Shown here: one piece after another, positions 1-6,327 of the stretch | Position numbering within the stretch: position 1 is the stretch's first letter | Layout of the letters: every line of letters starts with the position of its first letter | Source: an uncultured Oscillospiraceae bacterium | GTDB taxonomy: Bacteria > Bacillota > Clostridia > Oscillospirales > Ruminococcaceae | Reading direction: 5' to 3' | Length of the DNA: 10,369 nucleotides | Assembly (NCBI GenBank): GCA_910579545.1 | Contig: CAJTVI010000077.1 | Location: 1 to 10,369 of the forward strand | Program-made: the position numbers and the translations under genes | The notes under the pieces: generated by a model | The model's input: the letters and a program-made list of their open reading frames with translations, nothing else | The model's database searches: none | What the model was told of the DNA's origin: nothing

Positions 1-557
1 TACTCAAAATACCGGGAGGTGAGCGATTCGCCCAGCATCACGATCTGGTTGCCGGCGTCGTTTACATAAAACTCCCGCAGCACGTCCCAGCCGCTCTTTT
101 CCAGCAGGCGGCAGATGCAGTCGCCCCAGGCGGCGTTGCGGGCGTGGCCGCAGTGCAGGTCGCCGGTGGGGTTGGCCGAGACCCATTCCACCAAAATGCG
201 CCGGCCCGCGCCGGAATCGTTCTTGCCGTAGTCGTCGCCGGCCTCGAGCACCCGGTTGATGAGGGCGCTCAGGGCGCCGCTTTTCAGCTTTACGTTGATA
301 AAGCCCGGCTTTGCCACCGTGACGCTTTCGGCCTCGGGCAAAAGGGCCGCCAGCTCATCCGCAATGGGCTGGGCGATCTCCATCGGGCTCTTGTGCAGCT
401 GTTTTGCCAGCCGCATGGCCACGCTGGTGGCGTAGTCGCCAAGCTTGGGGTCCCGCGGGGCCTCCACCACCAGCTGGCCCTCCTCCGGCTGGACGCCCCA
501 GGCCTTTTCTACGGCTTTAAGGGCCGCGCTGTAGATTTTTTGTTCAAAATCGCTCAT
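1..557 (-). CDS. argS: Arginyl-tRNA synthetase, copy 1 (N-terminal part, cut by window edge)
   Basis: Class I synthetase that charges tRNA-Arg with arginine in the cytoplasm; the first 185 codons are present. The start at 557 is chosen because AAGGAG lies 8 nt upstream. Residues 1-110 form the additional N-terminal domain typical of ArgRS, with the conserved stretches DPKLGDYAT (about 37-45) and KPGFINVKL (about 87-95). The class I signature follows as NPTGDLHCGHARNA, where HCGH replaces HIGH, and then the ArgRS-typical FYVNDAGNQI. The frame is open to the edge. It lies 39 nt after the argR stop and is the last visible gene of a block with the B3/4 gene and argR. A different argS C-terminus lies at 10284-10369, so the genome has two ArgRS genes. 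The two fragments cannot be one gene closed around a circle: joined they give only about 640 nt, against the usual 1,650 or more. Confidence 0.96.
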   Translation of the reverse strand, partial: MSDFEQKIYSAALKAVEKAWGVQPEEGQLVVEAPRDPKLGDYATSVAMRLAKQLHKSPMEIAQPIADELAALLPEAESVTVAKPGFINVKLKSGALSALINRVLEAGDDYGKNDSGAGRRILVEWVSANPTGDLHCGHARNAAWGDCICRLLEKSGWDVLREFYVNDAGNQIVMLGESLTSRYFE

Positions 558-596
558 ATCGTCCGCTCCTTCTTGTTTGCTCCCGCCCCGGGGCAG

Positions 597-1052
597 TTAG
601 TCCTCATAGATGATTTTTTCGATATCCTGATAAAGTTCCTCGGCCGAATCGTTGTCCCGCATGGCCAAAAAGGCGGTGTTGTCCCCTGCGATGGTGCCCA
701 CCAGATGGTCGATCTGCATGCCGTCAAACACGGCGCAGGCGGCCGAGGCGAGTTCGGGCAGGGTTTTGATCACGATCAGGTTCTGGGCCCGGTCCACGCT
801 GATCACGCTCTCGTGCAGGATGGTCTTGAGCCGCTGGCGGACGTTCTCGTCCGAAGAAGGGGACAGCATATATCGGTACCGGCCGTCCGGGTCGCTCCGC
901 TTGACGATCCGCATGGCCTTGATCTCGCGCGAGAGGGTAGGCTGGGTGCAGCTCACCCCATAGGCGGCCAGGGCCTGCCGCAGCTGGTGCTGGTTTTCGA
1001 TCGGCTGCTCCAAAATGATCTTTCGGATCAGCTCCCGTCGGTTTACTGTCAT
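597..1052 (-). CDS. argR: Arginine repressor/activator ArgR (AhrC type)
   Basis: Arginine-sensing DNA-binding regulator of arginine biosynthesis and catabolism genes, 151 aa, close to the usual 149-156. Residues 1-65 are the winged-helix domain, with the TLSREIKAMRIVK recognition segment (Ser41-Arg42) matching the Bacillus TVSRDIKEL pattern. Residues about 75-150 are the hexamerisation and arginine-binding domain with GTIAGDNT at 119-126. E. coli ArgR and Bacillus AhrC have GDDT there, so the second Asp is Asn here, at a position next to the ligand. The ATG at 1052 is preferred, with GGGAG about 10 nt and GGAG 3 nt upstream. A GTG at 1061 would add three residues but has GGGAGA directly abutting it. 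The gene follows the B3/4 gene by 97 nt and precedes argS by 39 nt, with TAA as stop. It is probably the main arginine sensor for this locus; the altered GDNT makes its arginine response uncertain. Confidence 0.95.
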   Translation of the reverse strand: MTVNRRELIRKIILEQPIENQHQLRQALAAYGVSCTQPTLSREIKAMRIVKRSDPDGRYRYMLSPSSDENVRQRLKTILHESVISVDRAQNLIVIKTLPELASAACAVFDGMQIDHLVGTIAGDNTAFLAMRDNDSAEELYQDIEKIIYED

Positions 1053-1149
1053 ACGCTCCACTCTCCCATGCCTGTTTTCCCCTCAAGGGGCCGACCCTCT
1101 GTACATAAGAAAGGGCCGCTCCCCAAAAAACGCGGGATGCGCCGCCGGC

Positions 1150-1869
1150 CTAAGGCTCCAGCACCGCCTCGCGGTTTTGCGCGGTAACGATCTGCTTTTG
1201 CAGCACCCTTGCGCCCAAAAGGCTGCCCAGCAGGCCGGCCAGCTCCTCCACAGCGGCGGCCAGCTCCTGCTGCCGGGCCGGGTCCACGCACTCCATCGCG
1301 ATAAACTCCCGGTCGGTGTCCTCCTGCACGGCGGTGCGCTGGCCGTCCCGCCAGTTCCAGCAGCGGCACACAATGCCGGCGTCATCGTAATAGGCAAGCT
1401 CGCCGGGCAGCGGGGGTTCGGGCTTTTCGCTGCCGATCGGCAAAAAGTCCTCGCCGCCCTGCACCGTGCCCAGCCGCAGATCGCCCTGGATGGCGGCCAG
1501 GTTTTCGGCCCCGATGGGCAGCGCGTACTTGAGCGAGATGGCGTTGGTAAGGTCCACCGTGGGGGCGATGCTGCCCACCGGGTTATCGTGCAGCACCCGC
1601 TTGAGCAGCGCCTCCACCGAGCAGCGCGCCCCCTTTTTGGTGGGGAACTTCTGGTAGGCCTGCCGCCACACCGCCACCACCGCGTTTTCCGAGATGGTCT
1701 CACTGGTCAGGTGGCGCTTTGCCTGGGTGTTGGCCTGCTGCAAAAAGGCCTCGATCTCGGCGGCCTTTGCCCCGTCCGGCTGGGCCGAAAGCCCCTCCAC
1801 CGCCAGCACGCCGATGGCAGCGCCGGGGAAAAGCTGCCAAAAGGATTCGTCGGCAACAAATTTTTTCAT
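1150..1869 (-). CDS. Free-standing B3/4 (PheRS beta editing-like) domain protein; candidate tRNA-Arg trans-editing deacylase
   Basis: A cytoplasmic protein of 239 aa made almost wholly of a B3/4 domain, the fold that in PheRS beta removes tyrosine from mischarged tRNA-Phe. Typical family blocks are visible: WRQAYQKFPTKKGARCSVEA (68-87), NPVGSIAPTVDLTNAISL (96-113), GGEDFLPIG (138-146), the GELAYYDDAGIVCRCWNWRDG stretch (156-176) and RTAVQEDT (178-185). The start at 1869 is chosen because GGGAGG lies 13 nt upstream. The upstream in-frame ATG at 1908 has no ribosome site and would add 13 residues that translate the ribosome-site region. Known from the family: a stand-alone B3/4 protein called CtdA deacylates canavanyl-tRNA-Arg in canavanine-degrading bacteria. 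Inference: lying directly before argR and argS and after the ADI genes, this protein probably edits tRNA-Arg misacylated with an arginine analogue. The family assignment is firm; substrate and tRNA are not shown. It could instead edit another amino acid. Confidence 0.88.
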   Translation of the reverse strand: MKKFVADESFWQLFPGAAIGVLAVEGLSAQPDGAKAAEIEAFLQQANTQAKRHLTSETISENAVVAVWRQAYQKFPTKKGARCSVEALLKRVLHDNPVGSIAPTVDLTNAISLKYALPIGAENLAAIQGDLRLGTVQGGEDFLPIGSEKPEPPLPGELAYYDDAGIVCRCWNWRDGQRTAVQEDTDREFIAMECVDPARQQELAAAVEELAGLLGSLLGARVLQKQIVTAQNREAVLEP

Positions 1870-1893
1870 AAACCTGTTTTTTCCTCCCTGTTG

Positions 1894-1923
1894 CAAATCA
1901 TATCCCATTACAAATCATATCCC
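1894..1923. repeat. 13-bp direct repeat just upstream of the B3/4 gene
   Basis: CAAATCATATCCC occurs exactly at 1894-1906 and 1911-1923, a 17-bp period. On the transcribed (minus) strand it reads GGGATATGATTTG twice, each copy with a TATGAT that resembles a -10 box. No matching -35 was found 16-18 nt upstream of either. It lies between the leader repeats and the ribosome site of the B3/4 gene. It may be an operator or a slippage duplication; function unknown. Confidence 0.7.
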
Positions 1924-1943
1924 GCCGTATCCGCGCTTTTGGC

Positions 1944-2129
1944 GGCCGCGGGCAGGGCCGGTTTGGAGAAGCTGAATGCCGGGCGTCCGTCTGCCTTATG
2001 GCCGCGGGCGGGGCCGGGTTACAGCCAAAAGCCGCGGCGGCCTGCCTTACGGCCGCGGGCGGGGCCTGCCTAAAGCCAAGATATCCGGCGGCTGGCGCCC
2101 TGTCTTATAGCCGCGAATGGGGGGGCCGG
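1944..2129. repeat. Degenerate GC-rich tandem repeats in the leader of the B3/4-argR-argS block
   Basis: The stretch between the amidohydrolase and B3/4 genes (1870-2198) has no convincing gene. It holds four imperfect copies of a core: GGCCGCGGGCAGGGCCGG (1944-1961), GGCCGCGGGCGGGGCCGG (2000-2017), GGCCGCGGGCGGGGCCTG (2051-2068) and a decayed AGCCGCGAATGG copy (2109-2129). Copies start 56, 51 and 58 bp apart. The two middle copies share a 25-bp block (1991-2015 and 2042-2066) with one mismatch, and the DNA between cores is also related (TACAGCC or TAAAGCC, then GGCGG). The array lies downstream of the promoter at 2181-2209, so it would be transcribed as a structured leader. No T-box consensus is visible in it. 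Confidence 0.8.
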
Positions 2130-2180
2130 CTTGCGCCCCAAAAGCCCGGGCCGCAGGGCGTTTTTACCCAACCTCGAACC

Positions 2181-2209
2181 ATTATAGCAAAAGGTTTTTC
2201 AAAATGCAA
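2181..2209 (-). promoter_or_regulatory. Strong sigma-A type promoter for the B3/4-argR-argS block
   Basis: On the minus strand: TTGCAT (2209-2204), a 17-nt spacer, then TATAAT (2186-2181), a perfect -10 with an extended TG motif (TGCTATAAT). The predicted start is near 2174, about 305 nt upstream of the B3/4 start codon. The -35 lies within the final codons and edge of the amidohydrolase gene (stop at 2199-2201). The A/T-rich ATGAATATTCTTGCAT that overlaps the -35 resembles an ArgR box (TGAAT/ATTCA half-sites) and may be the operator for autoregulation; that part is weak. Confidence 0.75.
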
Positions 2210-3302
2210 GAATATTCATAAAGGCGCGCATGGTGGGCCAGAGCAGCAGGTCGGGGTATTCGTAGCCGGCGCTGTGCAGCGGCGGGGTATCGCCGCCGGC
2301 GCCAATGCCAAAAAACGCCCCGGCACACTGGCGCAGATACTGGCCAAAATCCTCGCTCCAGCGCATAGGCTCGGCCAAAGGCTCGCCGCCGCAGGCCGCA
2401 AGCACCTTTTGGGCGCAGGCGGCATCGTTTACGGCGGCGCAAAAATCGTCCTGGGTTTGCCAGGTGCATTTTAATCCATCGGCAGCTGCAAATTCATGCA
2501 TTTTATCCAAAATCGCGGCCTGCATCCCCTCCAGCGCGCCGTCCTGTTCGGCCCGCAGGGTCAGCCAGAGCTCGGCGTTTGCCGCCGCAACGCCAAAGGC
2601 CTTTTTGCCCAGGCGCGCCCCCGCCGCGGTGCAAAAGGCAAGGCCGCCGGTTTGGGGCTGGGGCGCGGGCAAAGAGCAAAGCAGCCGGCCCAGCGCCCCC
2701 GCGGGCGAACGCCCCAGCTCGGGGGTGGCCGCGTGGGTCTGGCAGCCGGCCAGATGCAGGGTAAGCCCGCGGGAGGCGCAGGCAAACACCCCAGCGCGGG
2801 TGTATACCCGCCCCAGGGGCAGCCCGGGCAGGTTGTGCGCCCCATAGATTTCGGCCACCGGCTCCTGCCGCAGCAGCCCAAGGCAGCCCTTGGCCCCCTC
2901 GCCGGTCTCCTCGGCCGGCTGGAAGAGCAAAAACACCTCCCGGCCCAAAACCGCCCCCTCCAAAAGCAGCCCCACGCCGCAAAGCGCCGCGGCATGCCCG
3001 TCGTGCCCGCACAGGTGGGCCGCCCCGCCCCCCTCAAGGGGCAGGGCGTCGTAATCCGCCCGCAGGGCAATGGCCGGCCGGGTGGGCTTTGGCTCCCGGT
3101 GCGCGGCGTAAAAGCCGGGCCCGCATTCCCTTAATTCAAGGCTGGTGTTTTGGGCTAAAAACTGCCACAGCGCCGCCCTTGTCCGCCGCTCGCAGCCGGC
3201 CGGCTCGGGGCAGGCGTGCAGCTTGGCCCGCAGGGCCGCCGCCGAATCCGCCGCCTGTTTTGCGGGGCCTTGGGGGCGGTTTAAAAAAGCGTCCTGTTCC
3301 AA
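2199..3302 (-). CDS. M20 (M20D-like) metal-dependent amidohydrolase/peptidase
   Basis: A 367-aa cytoplasmic hydrolase of the M20 amidohydrolase family, whose members cleave N-acyl amino acids, hippurate or small peptides with two bound metals. Visible motifs in order: RADYDALPL (81-89), CGHDGHAA (98-105; Cys98, His100, His103), FQPAEE (127-132; catalytic Glu131 and metal ligand Glu132), GAHNLPGLPLG (154-164; His156), THAATP with dimer-interface His190, SEDFGQYL (316-323) and PLHSAGYEY (341-349; His343). All expected metal ligands are present. Translation begins at a TTG, with AAAGGAGGG 6 nt upstream; that ribosome site starts at the stop codon of the AraC gene, 15 nt away, so the two genes are coupled. 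No signal peptide. It is unusually rich in cysteine. In streptococcal ADI operons a peptidase gene (arcT) holds a similar place, so it may release arginine from peptides or N-acyl-arginine; the substrate is inferred only. Confidence 0.9.
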   Translation of the reverse strand: MEQDAFLNRPQGPAKQAADSAAALRAKLHACPEPAGCERRTRAALWQFLAQNTSLELRECGPGFYAAHREPKPTRPAIALRADYDALPLEGGGAAHLCGHDGHAAALCGVGLLLEGAVLGREVFLLFQPAEETGEGAKGCLGLLRQEPVAEIYGAHNLPGLPLGRVYTRAGVFACASRGLTLHLAGCQTHAATPELGRSPAGALGRLLCSLPAPQPQTGGLAFCTAAGARLGKKAFGVAAANAELWLTLRAEQDGALEGMQAAILDKMHEFAAADGLKCTWQTQDDFCAAVNDAACAQKVLAACGGEPLAEPMRWSEDFGQYLRQCAGAFFGIGAGGDTPPLHSAGYEYPDLLLWPTMRAFMNILAF

Positions 3303-3317
3303 CTCCGACCCTCCTTT

Positions 3318-4622
3318 TTATGTGCGGCTGCGCTTGCCCGCGCCCCGCTGGCTGCTCTCGCTGCCGTCCGCCTTTTGCAGGCTGATGCCGTTGCGGAACT
3401 CGGTGGGGGTCATCTGCTTATACTTAAAAAAGTTGAGGTTAAAGGTGCGGATGTTGTTGTAGCCCACCTCAAAGGCCACGTCGATCACCAGCTGGTCGGT
3501 GGTGGAGAGCAGTTCGCAGGCCTTGTTGACCCGGATGCTGTTGAGCAGGTTTTCAAAGTTCTTTTCCGAGTGGTAGAGCAGCAGGCGGTTCATCTCGGTA
3601 ACCGAGATGCCAAAGTTGGAGGCCACGAGGTTGGCCGAAAGGTCCTCCTGCTGGTAATTTTTAAAGATGTAATCGGTGACCGAATAGGCGATGTTTTTGT
3701 CGCTGCGGTTGTATTTGGGCTTGGCCTTGGCGTAGATCTTGCGGTAGTTGATGGGGGTCACCCCCACCTTGCTGGTAAAATGCTTGGAGAGGTGGCTCGC
3801 GTCCACATACCCCACCATGCCGGCCACCTCGTCCAGGGTAAGGTCGGTGTAGATGAGGTAGTCCGAGGCTTTTTCGATGCGGATGCTGTTGAGCAGCTTC
3901 ATAAAGGTCAGGCCGGTCTGCTCGCTGAGCTGCTTGGACAGGGTGGACTCGGAGAGGAAGAACACCTCCGCCACCTTGGAGAGGGCCAGCTTTTCGGAGG
4001 AGTGGGCGTAGATATAACTCAGCACCGAATTGTTGATGCCGCTCTGGTTCTGGCCCCGCCGCTCGTTGTTCTCGCCGTGCAGCGAGAGGATGTACCGCCG
4101 GTAAACGATCATCAGCTCGATCAGCTTGTTGGTGGTGTACAGCTGGGTCAGCGGCTTGCTGGAGAGGGTCACCCGGGCGGATTCCACCCCAAGTTCGGCC
4201 TTGAGGTGTTCCATCAGGGTGTCCATGTATTCGGCCTGCACCGAGTCCAGACAGACCACCGGCTCCATCGACAAAAAGCGCAGCAGTTCGGAGCTGTCCT
4301 CCTCCAGGCCCGGCACCCCCTTGAGGGCCTGGTTGATGTAGGTATAGTCGTATACGACCTTGATAAACTGCAGCGTTTCGTCCACCCGGGTGATCTCGGT
4401 GATCTTCCAGGGGGTAATGGCGATCAGGGCGTTGGGCTGCAGCTCGTACCCGGTGCCGTCGATCACGATCTCTCCCCGGCCCCGCTTGATGTACAAAAAC
4501 CGGGCCGCCTGGTGGATCAGGGCGCGGGTGGGGGTTTGGATCGCCTCATAATCAAAGGAGCAGATGGTTGCCGGGTCCAGCGCGGCGGCAATGCTGTCCT
4601 GTAAGACCGCAGGTTTGTTCAT
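3318..4622 (-). CDS. AraC-family regulator with two tandem AraC HTH domains
   Basis: A 434-aa transcription regulator. Residues about 35-100 resemble the cupin-like AraC sensor domain (FLYIKRGRGEIVIDG, then PNALIAITP). A helical linker follows (about 110-195). A first complete AraC HTH spans about 198-296, with LALSKVAEVFFLSESTLSKQ and the second-helix signature DEVAGMVGYVDASHLSKHF, ending VGVTPINYRK. A second complete HTH spans about 313-412, with LSANLVASNFGISVTEMNRL and VAFEVGYNNIRTFNLNFFKY, ending MTPTEFRN. Two full HTH units are unusual, as most AraC proteins have one. The C-terminal 20 residues are basic and polar. The ATG at 4622 has GAGG 8 nt upstream. The gene sits between the carrier gene (220-nt structured gap) and the amidohydrolase (15-nt gap). 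It probably controls the arc operon, perhaps with ArgR; ligand unknown. Confidence 0.92.
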   Translation of the reverse strand: MNKPAVLQDSIAAALDPATICSFDYEAIQTPTRALIHQAARFLYIKRGRGEIVIDGTGYELQPNALIAITPWKITEITRVDETLQFIKVVYDYTYINQALKGVPGLEEDSSELLRFLSMEPVVCLDSVQAEYMDTLMEHLKAELGVESARVTLSSKPLTQLYTTNKLIELMIVYRRYILSLHGENNERRGQNQSGINNSVLSYIYAHSSEKLALSKVAEVFFLSESTLSKQLSEQTGLTFMKLLNSIRIEKASDYLIYTDLTLDEVAGMVGYVDASHLSKHFTSKVGVTPINYRKIYAKAKPKYNRSDKNIAYSVTDYIFKNYQQEDLSANLVASNFGISVTEMNRLLLYHSEKNFENLLNSIRVNKACELLSTTDQLVIDVAFEVGYNNIRTFNLNFFKYKQMTPTEFRNGISLQKADGSESSQRGAGKRSRT

Positions 4623-4670
4623 GTAGTTCGCCTCAGCTTTAGAAAGATTTCTGGATCATTTTGCGGGCAG

Positions 4671-4689
4671 GCCCCTTTGCAAAAGGGGC
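4671..4689 (-). other. Stem-loop upstream of the AraC gene
   Basis: GCCCCTTT (4671-4678) pairs with AAAGGGGC (4682-4689) across a 3-nt loop, 49 nt before the AraC start. There is no T-run after it on either strand, so it is not a classical terminator. A near-identical GCAAAAGGGG...GCGCGGC string occurs at 9755-9771 upstream of arcA. Confidence 0.5.
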
Positions 4690-4710
4690 GCGGCTGCGTA
4701 TGTTCAGCAT

Positions 4711-4750
4711 AATACCGGCCGCACACAATAAATTGCGTACAGCCGGTATT
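4711..4750 (-). other. Long 16-bp stem-loop in the carrier-AraC intergenic RNA
   Basis: Arms 4711-4726 and 4735-4750 with an 8-nt loop. Three positions (4720/4741, 4722/4739, 4725/4736) form G-U pairs in the minus-strand RNA but A-C mismatches in the plus-strand RNA. This argues that the structure works in the arc transcript. After the stem the minus strand reads ATGCTG, not a T-run, so termination is unlikely; TATTAT at its 3' edge could be a -10 for the AraC gene but no -35 is seen. Likely an mRNA processing or stability element. Confidence 0.65.
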
Positions 4751-4760
4751 TTTGGAAGAT

Positions 4761-4813
4761 GGCCGGGCGCGCTGAAAGCACAGGCGTGCCCCGCTTATAT
4801 CAGCCGCCCGGCC
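4761..4813 (-). other. Extended stem-loop 29 nt after the carrier stop codon
   Basis: GGCCGGGCG-C-GCTGA (4761-4775) pairs with TCAGC-CGCCCGGCC (4800-4813): 14 base pairs with one bulged base. An inner GCAC/GTGC hairpin (4778-4781 and 4786-4789) lies inside. It is the first structure in the transcript after the YfcC-like gene and lacks a T-run on the minus strand. It probably protects the upstream arc message from 3' decay or reduces read-through into the AraC gene. Confidence 0.6.
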
Positions 4814-4842
4814 GCCTCCGCAGTAAAAACCAGGCTTTGCAG

Positions 4843-6300
4843 TTACAGGATGGCCATTGCCACGGTAAGCACAACGGCCGAGAACACCGCCAGCACCGCC
4901 AGCAGCTTGGCAGCCCACTTGACCCAGGTTTCCCAGGGCACACGGGCCAGGGCCAGGCCGCCCATGATGAAGCCGCAGGTGGGGGTGAACAGGTTGACGA
5001 ACCCGTTGGCGGCCACATTGATCATGATGGAGGTCTCTACCGACCAGCCCATGCCGGCCACGATGGGCGAAACGATGGGGGCCGAGAGGCTGGCAAGGCC
5101 GGAGGAAGAGGGAACCAGGAAGCTCAGGCCCACGTGCAGCACATAATCCAGGAAGCCGAACACAGGGGCGGGCAGCCCGGAAGCGGACAGCGCGGTGATC
5201 GAAGCCTCAACCAGCCAGGTGCCAAACCCGGTGGAGGACATGATCACGGTGGTGGCGCGGGCCAGCGCGATGACCAGGTTGACCGAGATCATATCGGTAA
5301 AGCCGTTGATCACGCAGGGCATCAGCTTTTTCTTGTCGTCCAGGCCGATCAGGCCCATCACAAAGCCCATGAGCAAAAACCAGGTGGCCGCGTCGTCGAA
5401 CCACCAGTCGCCCAGGCCATTGCCGGTGAGGAAGCTGGTAAAGCCAAGGCCGTTGTAGATGCCCTCGTTCAGGCTGCCCCAGGGGATAAAGCCGAGGATC
5501 ATGACCACAAACGAGAGGGCGAATACGATCAGAACGCCCTTCTGGTTACCGGTGAGCTTGACGTTGTCGTCGATCTCGGTGGAGGTGCCATAGGCAGCCT
5601 TGCACTCGTCGATCTGCTCGCTGGTAAAGATCGAGCCCTTGCCGTCCTTGACCTTTTTGGCGTAGGCGGTCACAAAGAAAGCCGAGATCAGGTAGGTGCC
5701 GATCCAGAGGATGATGGCCTCCACATACACGGTGCCCATGTTCACGCTTACGCCGCTGTCCACCGCGGCCGCGACCGCCGCGCCGGTGGCAAAGGGGTTG
5801 ATGGTGGAGCCCAGAACGCCGGTGCCGGCGCCCAGCAGCACGGTGGCCGCGCCCACCATCGGGTCAAAGCCGGCGGCCATCATGGTGGCGGCCAGCAGGA
5901 TGTAGAAGCCCACTGTTTCCTCGCCCATGCCGTAGGTGGTGCCGCCGATCGAGAAGATGAACATCAGGATCCAGACAAGGGCCAGTTCCTTGCCCTTGAG
6001 CTTTTTGACCAGCACATGGATGCCCACCTCCAGCGCGCCGGTGGCGTTTAAGATGGACAGGAAAATGCCCAGGCAGAACACGAAGCCGATCACATCGCCC
6101 GCGTCGTGCCAGCCGCCGATGGGAGCCATTAAAATGTCGGACAGGCTCGCGCCGGCCACTTCCATGGTTTCGCCGGTCTCGGAGTCGGTGTAGGGCTGGC
6201 CGTTGGCCAGCCAGGTCGCCAGCGAAACCACCAGCAGTACGCAGAGCAGGATCACAAAGGTATTGAGCGAACGCCGCTTTTTCTTTTGCTGTTGTGCCAT
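4843..6300 (-). CDS. YfcC/ArcD-type membrane carrier, probable arginine/ornithine antiporter
   Basis: A 485-aa polytopic inner-membrane protein of the YfcC family, to which the streptococcal ArcD carriers belong. A basic N-terminus (QQQKKKRR) precedes the first membrane helix (about 13-31). A long outside loop (33-66) follows, then many hydrophobic helices with the family's half-helix motifs: GGTTYGMGEE (119-128), LGSTINPFATG (163-173), VPSSSGLASLSAPI (396-409) and NLFTPTCGFIMGG (436-448). A soluble loop lies at about 215-252. The ATG at 6300 has GAGGAGGAG about 6 nt upstream. The gene follows arcC by 90 nt, with a hairpin between. Expected role: exchange of external arginine for internal ornithine, which feeds the ADI pathway without energy cost. 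The family also contains carriers of other or unknown substrates, so the substrate is assigned from the operon. Confidence 0.92.
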   Translation of the reverse strand: MAQQQKKKRRSLNTFVILLCVLLVVSLATWLANGQPYTDSETGETMEVAGASLSDILMAPIGGWHDAGDVIGFVFCLGIFLSILNATGALEVGIHVLVKKLKGKELALVWILMFIFSIGGTTYGMGEETVGFYILLAATMMAAGFDPMVGAATVLLGAGTGVLGSTINPFATGAAVAAAVDSGVSVNMGTVYVEAIILWIGTYLISAFFVTAYAKKVKDGKGSIFTSEQIDECKAAYGTSTEIDDNVKLTGNQKGVLIVFALSFVVMILGFIPWGSLNEGIYNGLGFTSFLTGNGLGDWWFDDAATWFLLMGFVMGLIGLDDKKKLMPCVINGFTDMISVNLVIALARATTVIMSSTGFGTWLVEASITALSASGLPAPVFGFLDYVLHVGLSFLVPSSSGLASLSAPIVSPIVAGMGWSVETSIMINVAANGFVNLFTPTCGFIMGGLALARVPWETWVKWAAKLLAVLAVFSAVVLTVAMAIL

Positions 6301-6327
6301 CAGGGTCTCCTCCTCAATTTTATCTGG

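Noticed and set aside
1120..1150. Terminator between the B3/4 gene and argR
   Set aside because: A six-T run (minus strand, 1130-1125) is present, but the preceding GCGG/CCGC stem is only 4 bp; too weak to call, and no separate argR promoter is clear.
144..2073. Plus-strand open frames opposite argS, argR and the B3/4 gene
   Set aside because: Same antisense effect; the minus-strand genes explain this sequence fully.
1944..2129. CRISPR array
   Set aside because: Only four diverged copies, spacing uneven and the between-repeat DNA is itself related; no cas genes.
1870..2180. T-box riboswitch in the leader of the argS block
   Set aside because: No TGGNACCGCG-like box, no specifier-loop signature and no terminator/antiterminator pair could be found.
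3375..6051. Long plus-strand open frames opposite the AraC gene (3375-4604) and the carrier gene (4759-6051)
   Set aside because: Antisense to intact genes with clear domain motifs; products are compositionally biased and lack ribosome sites.
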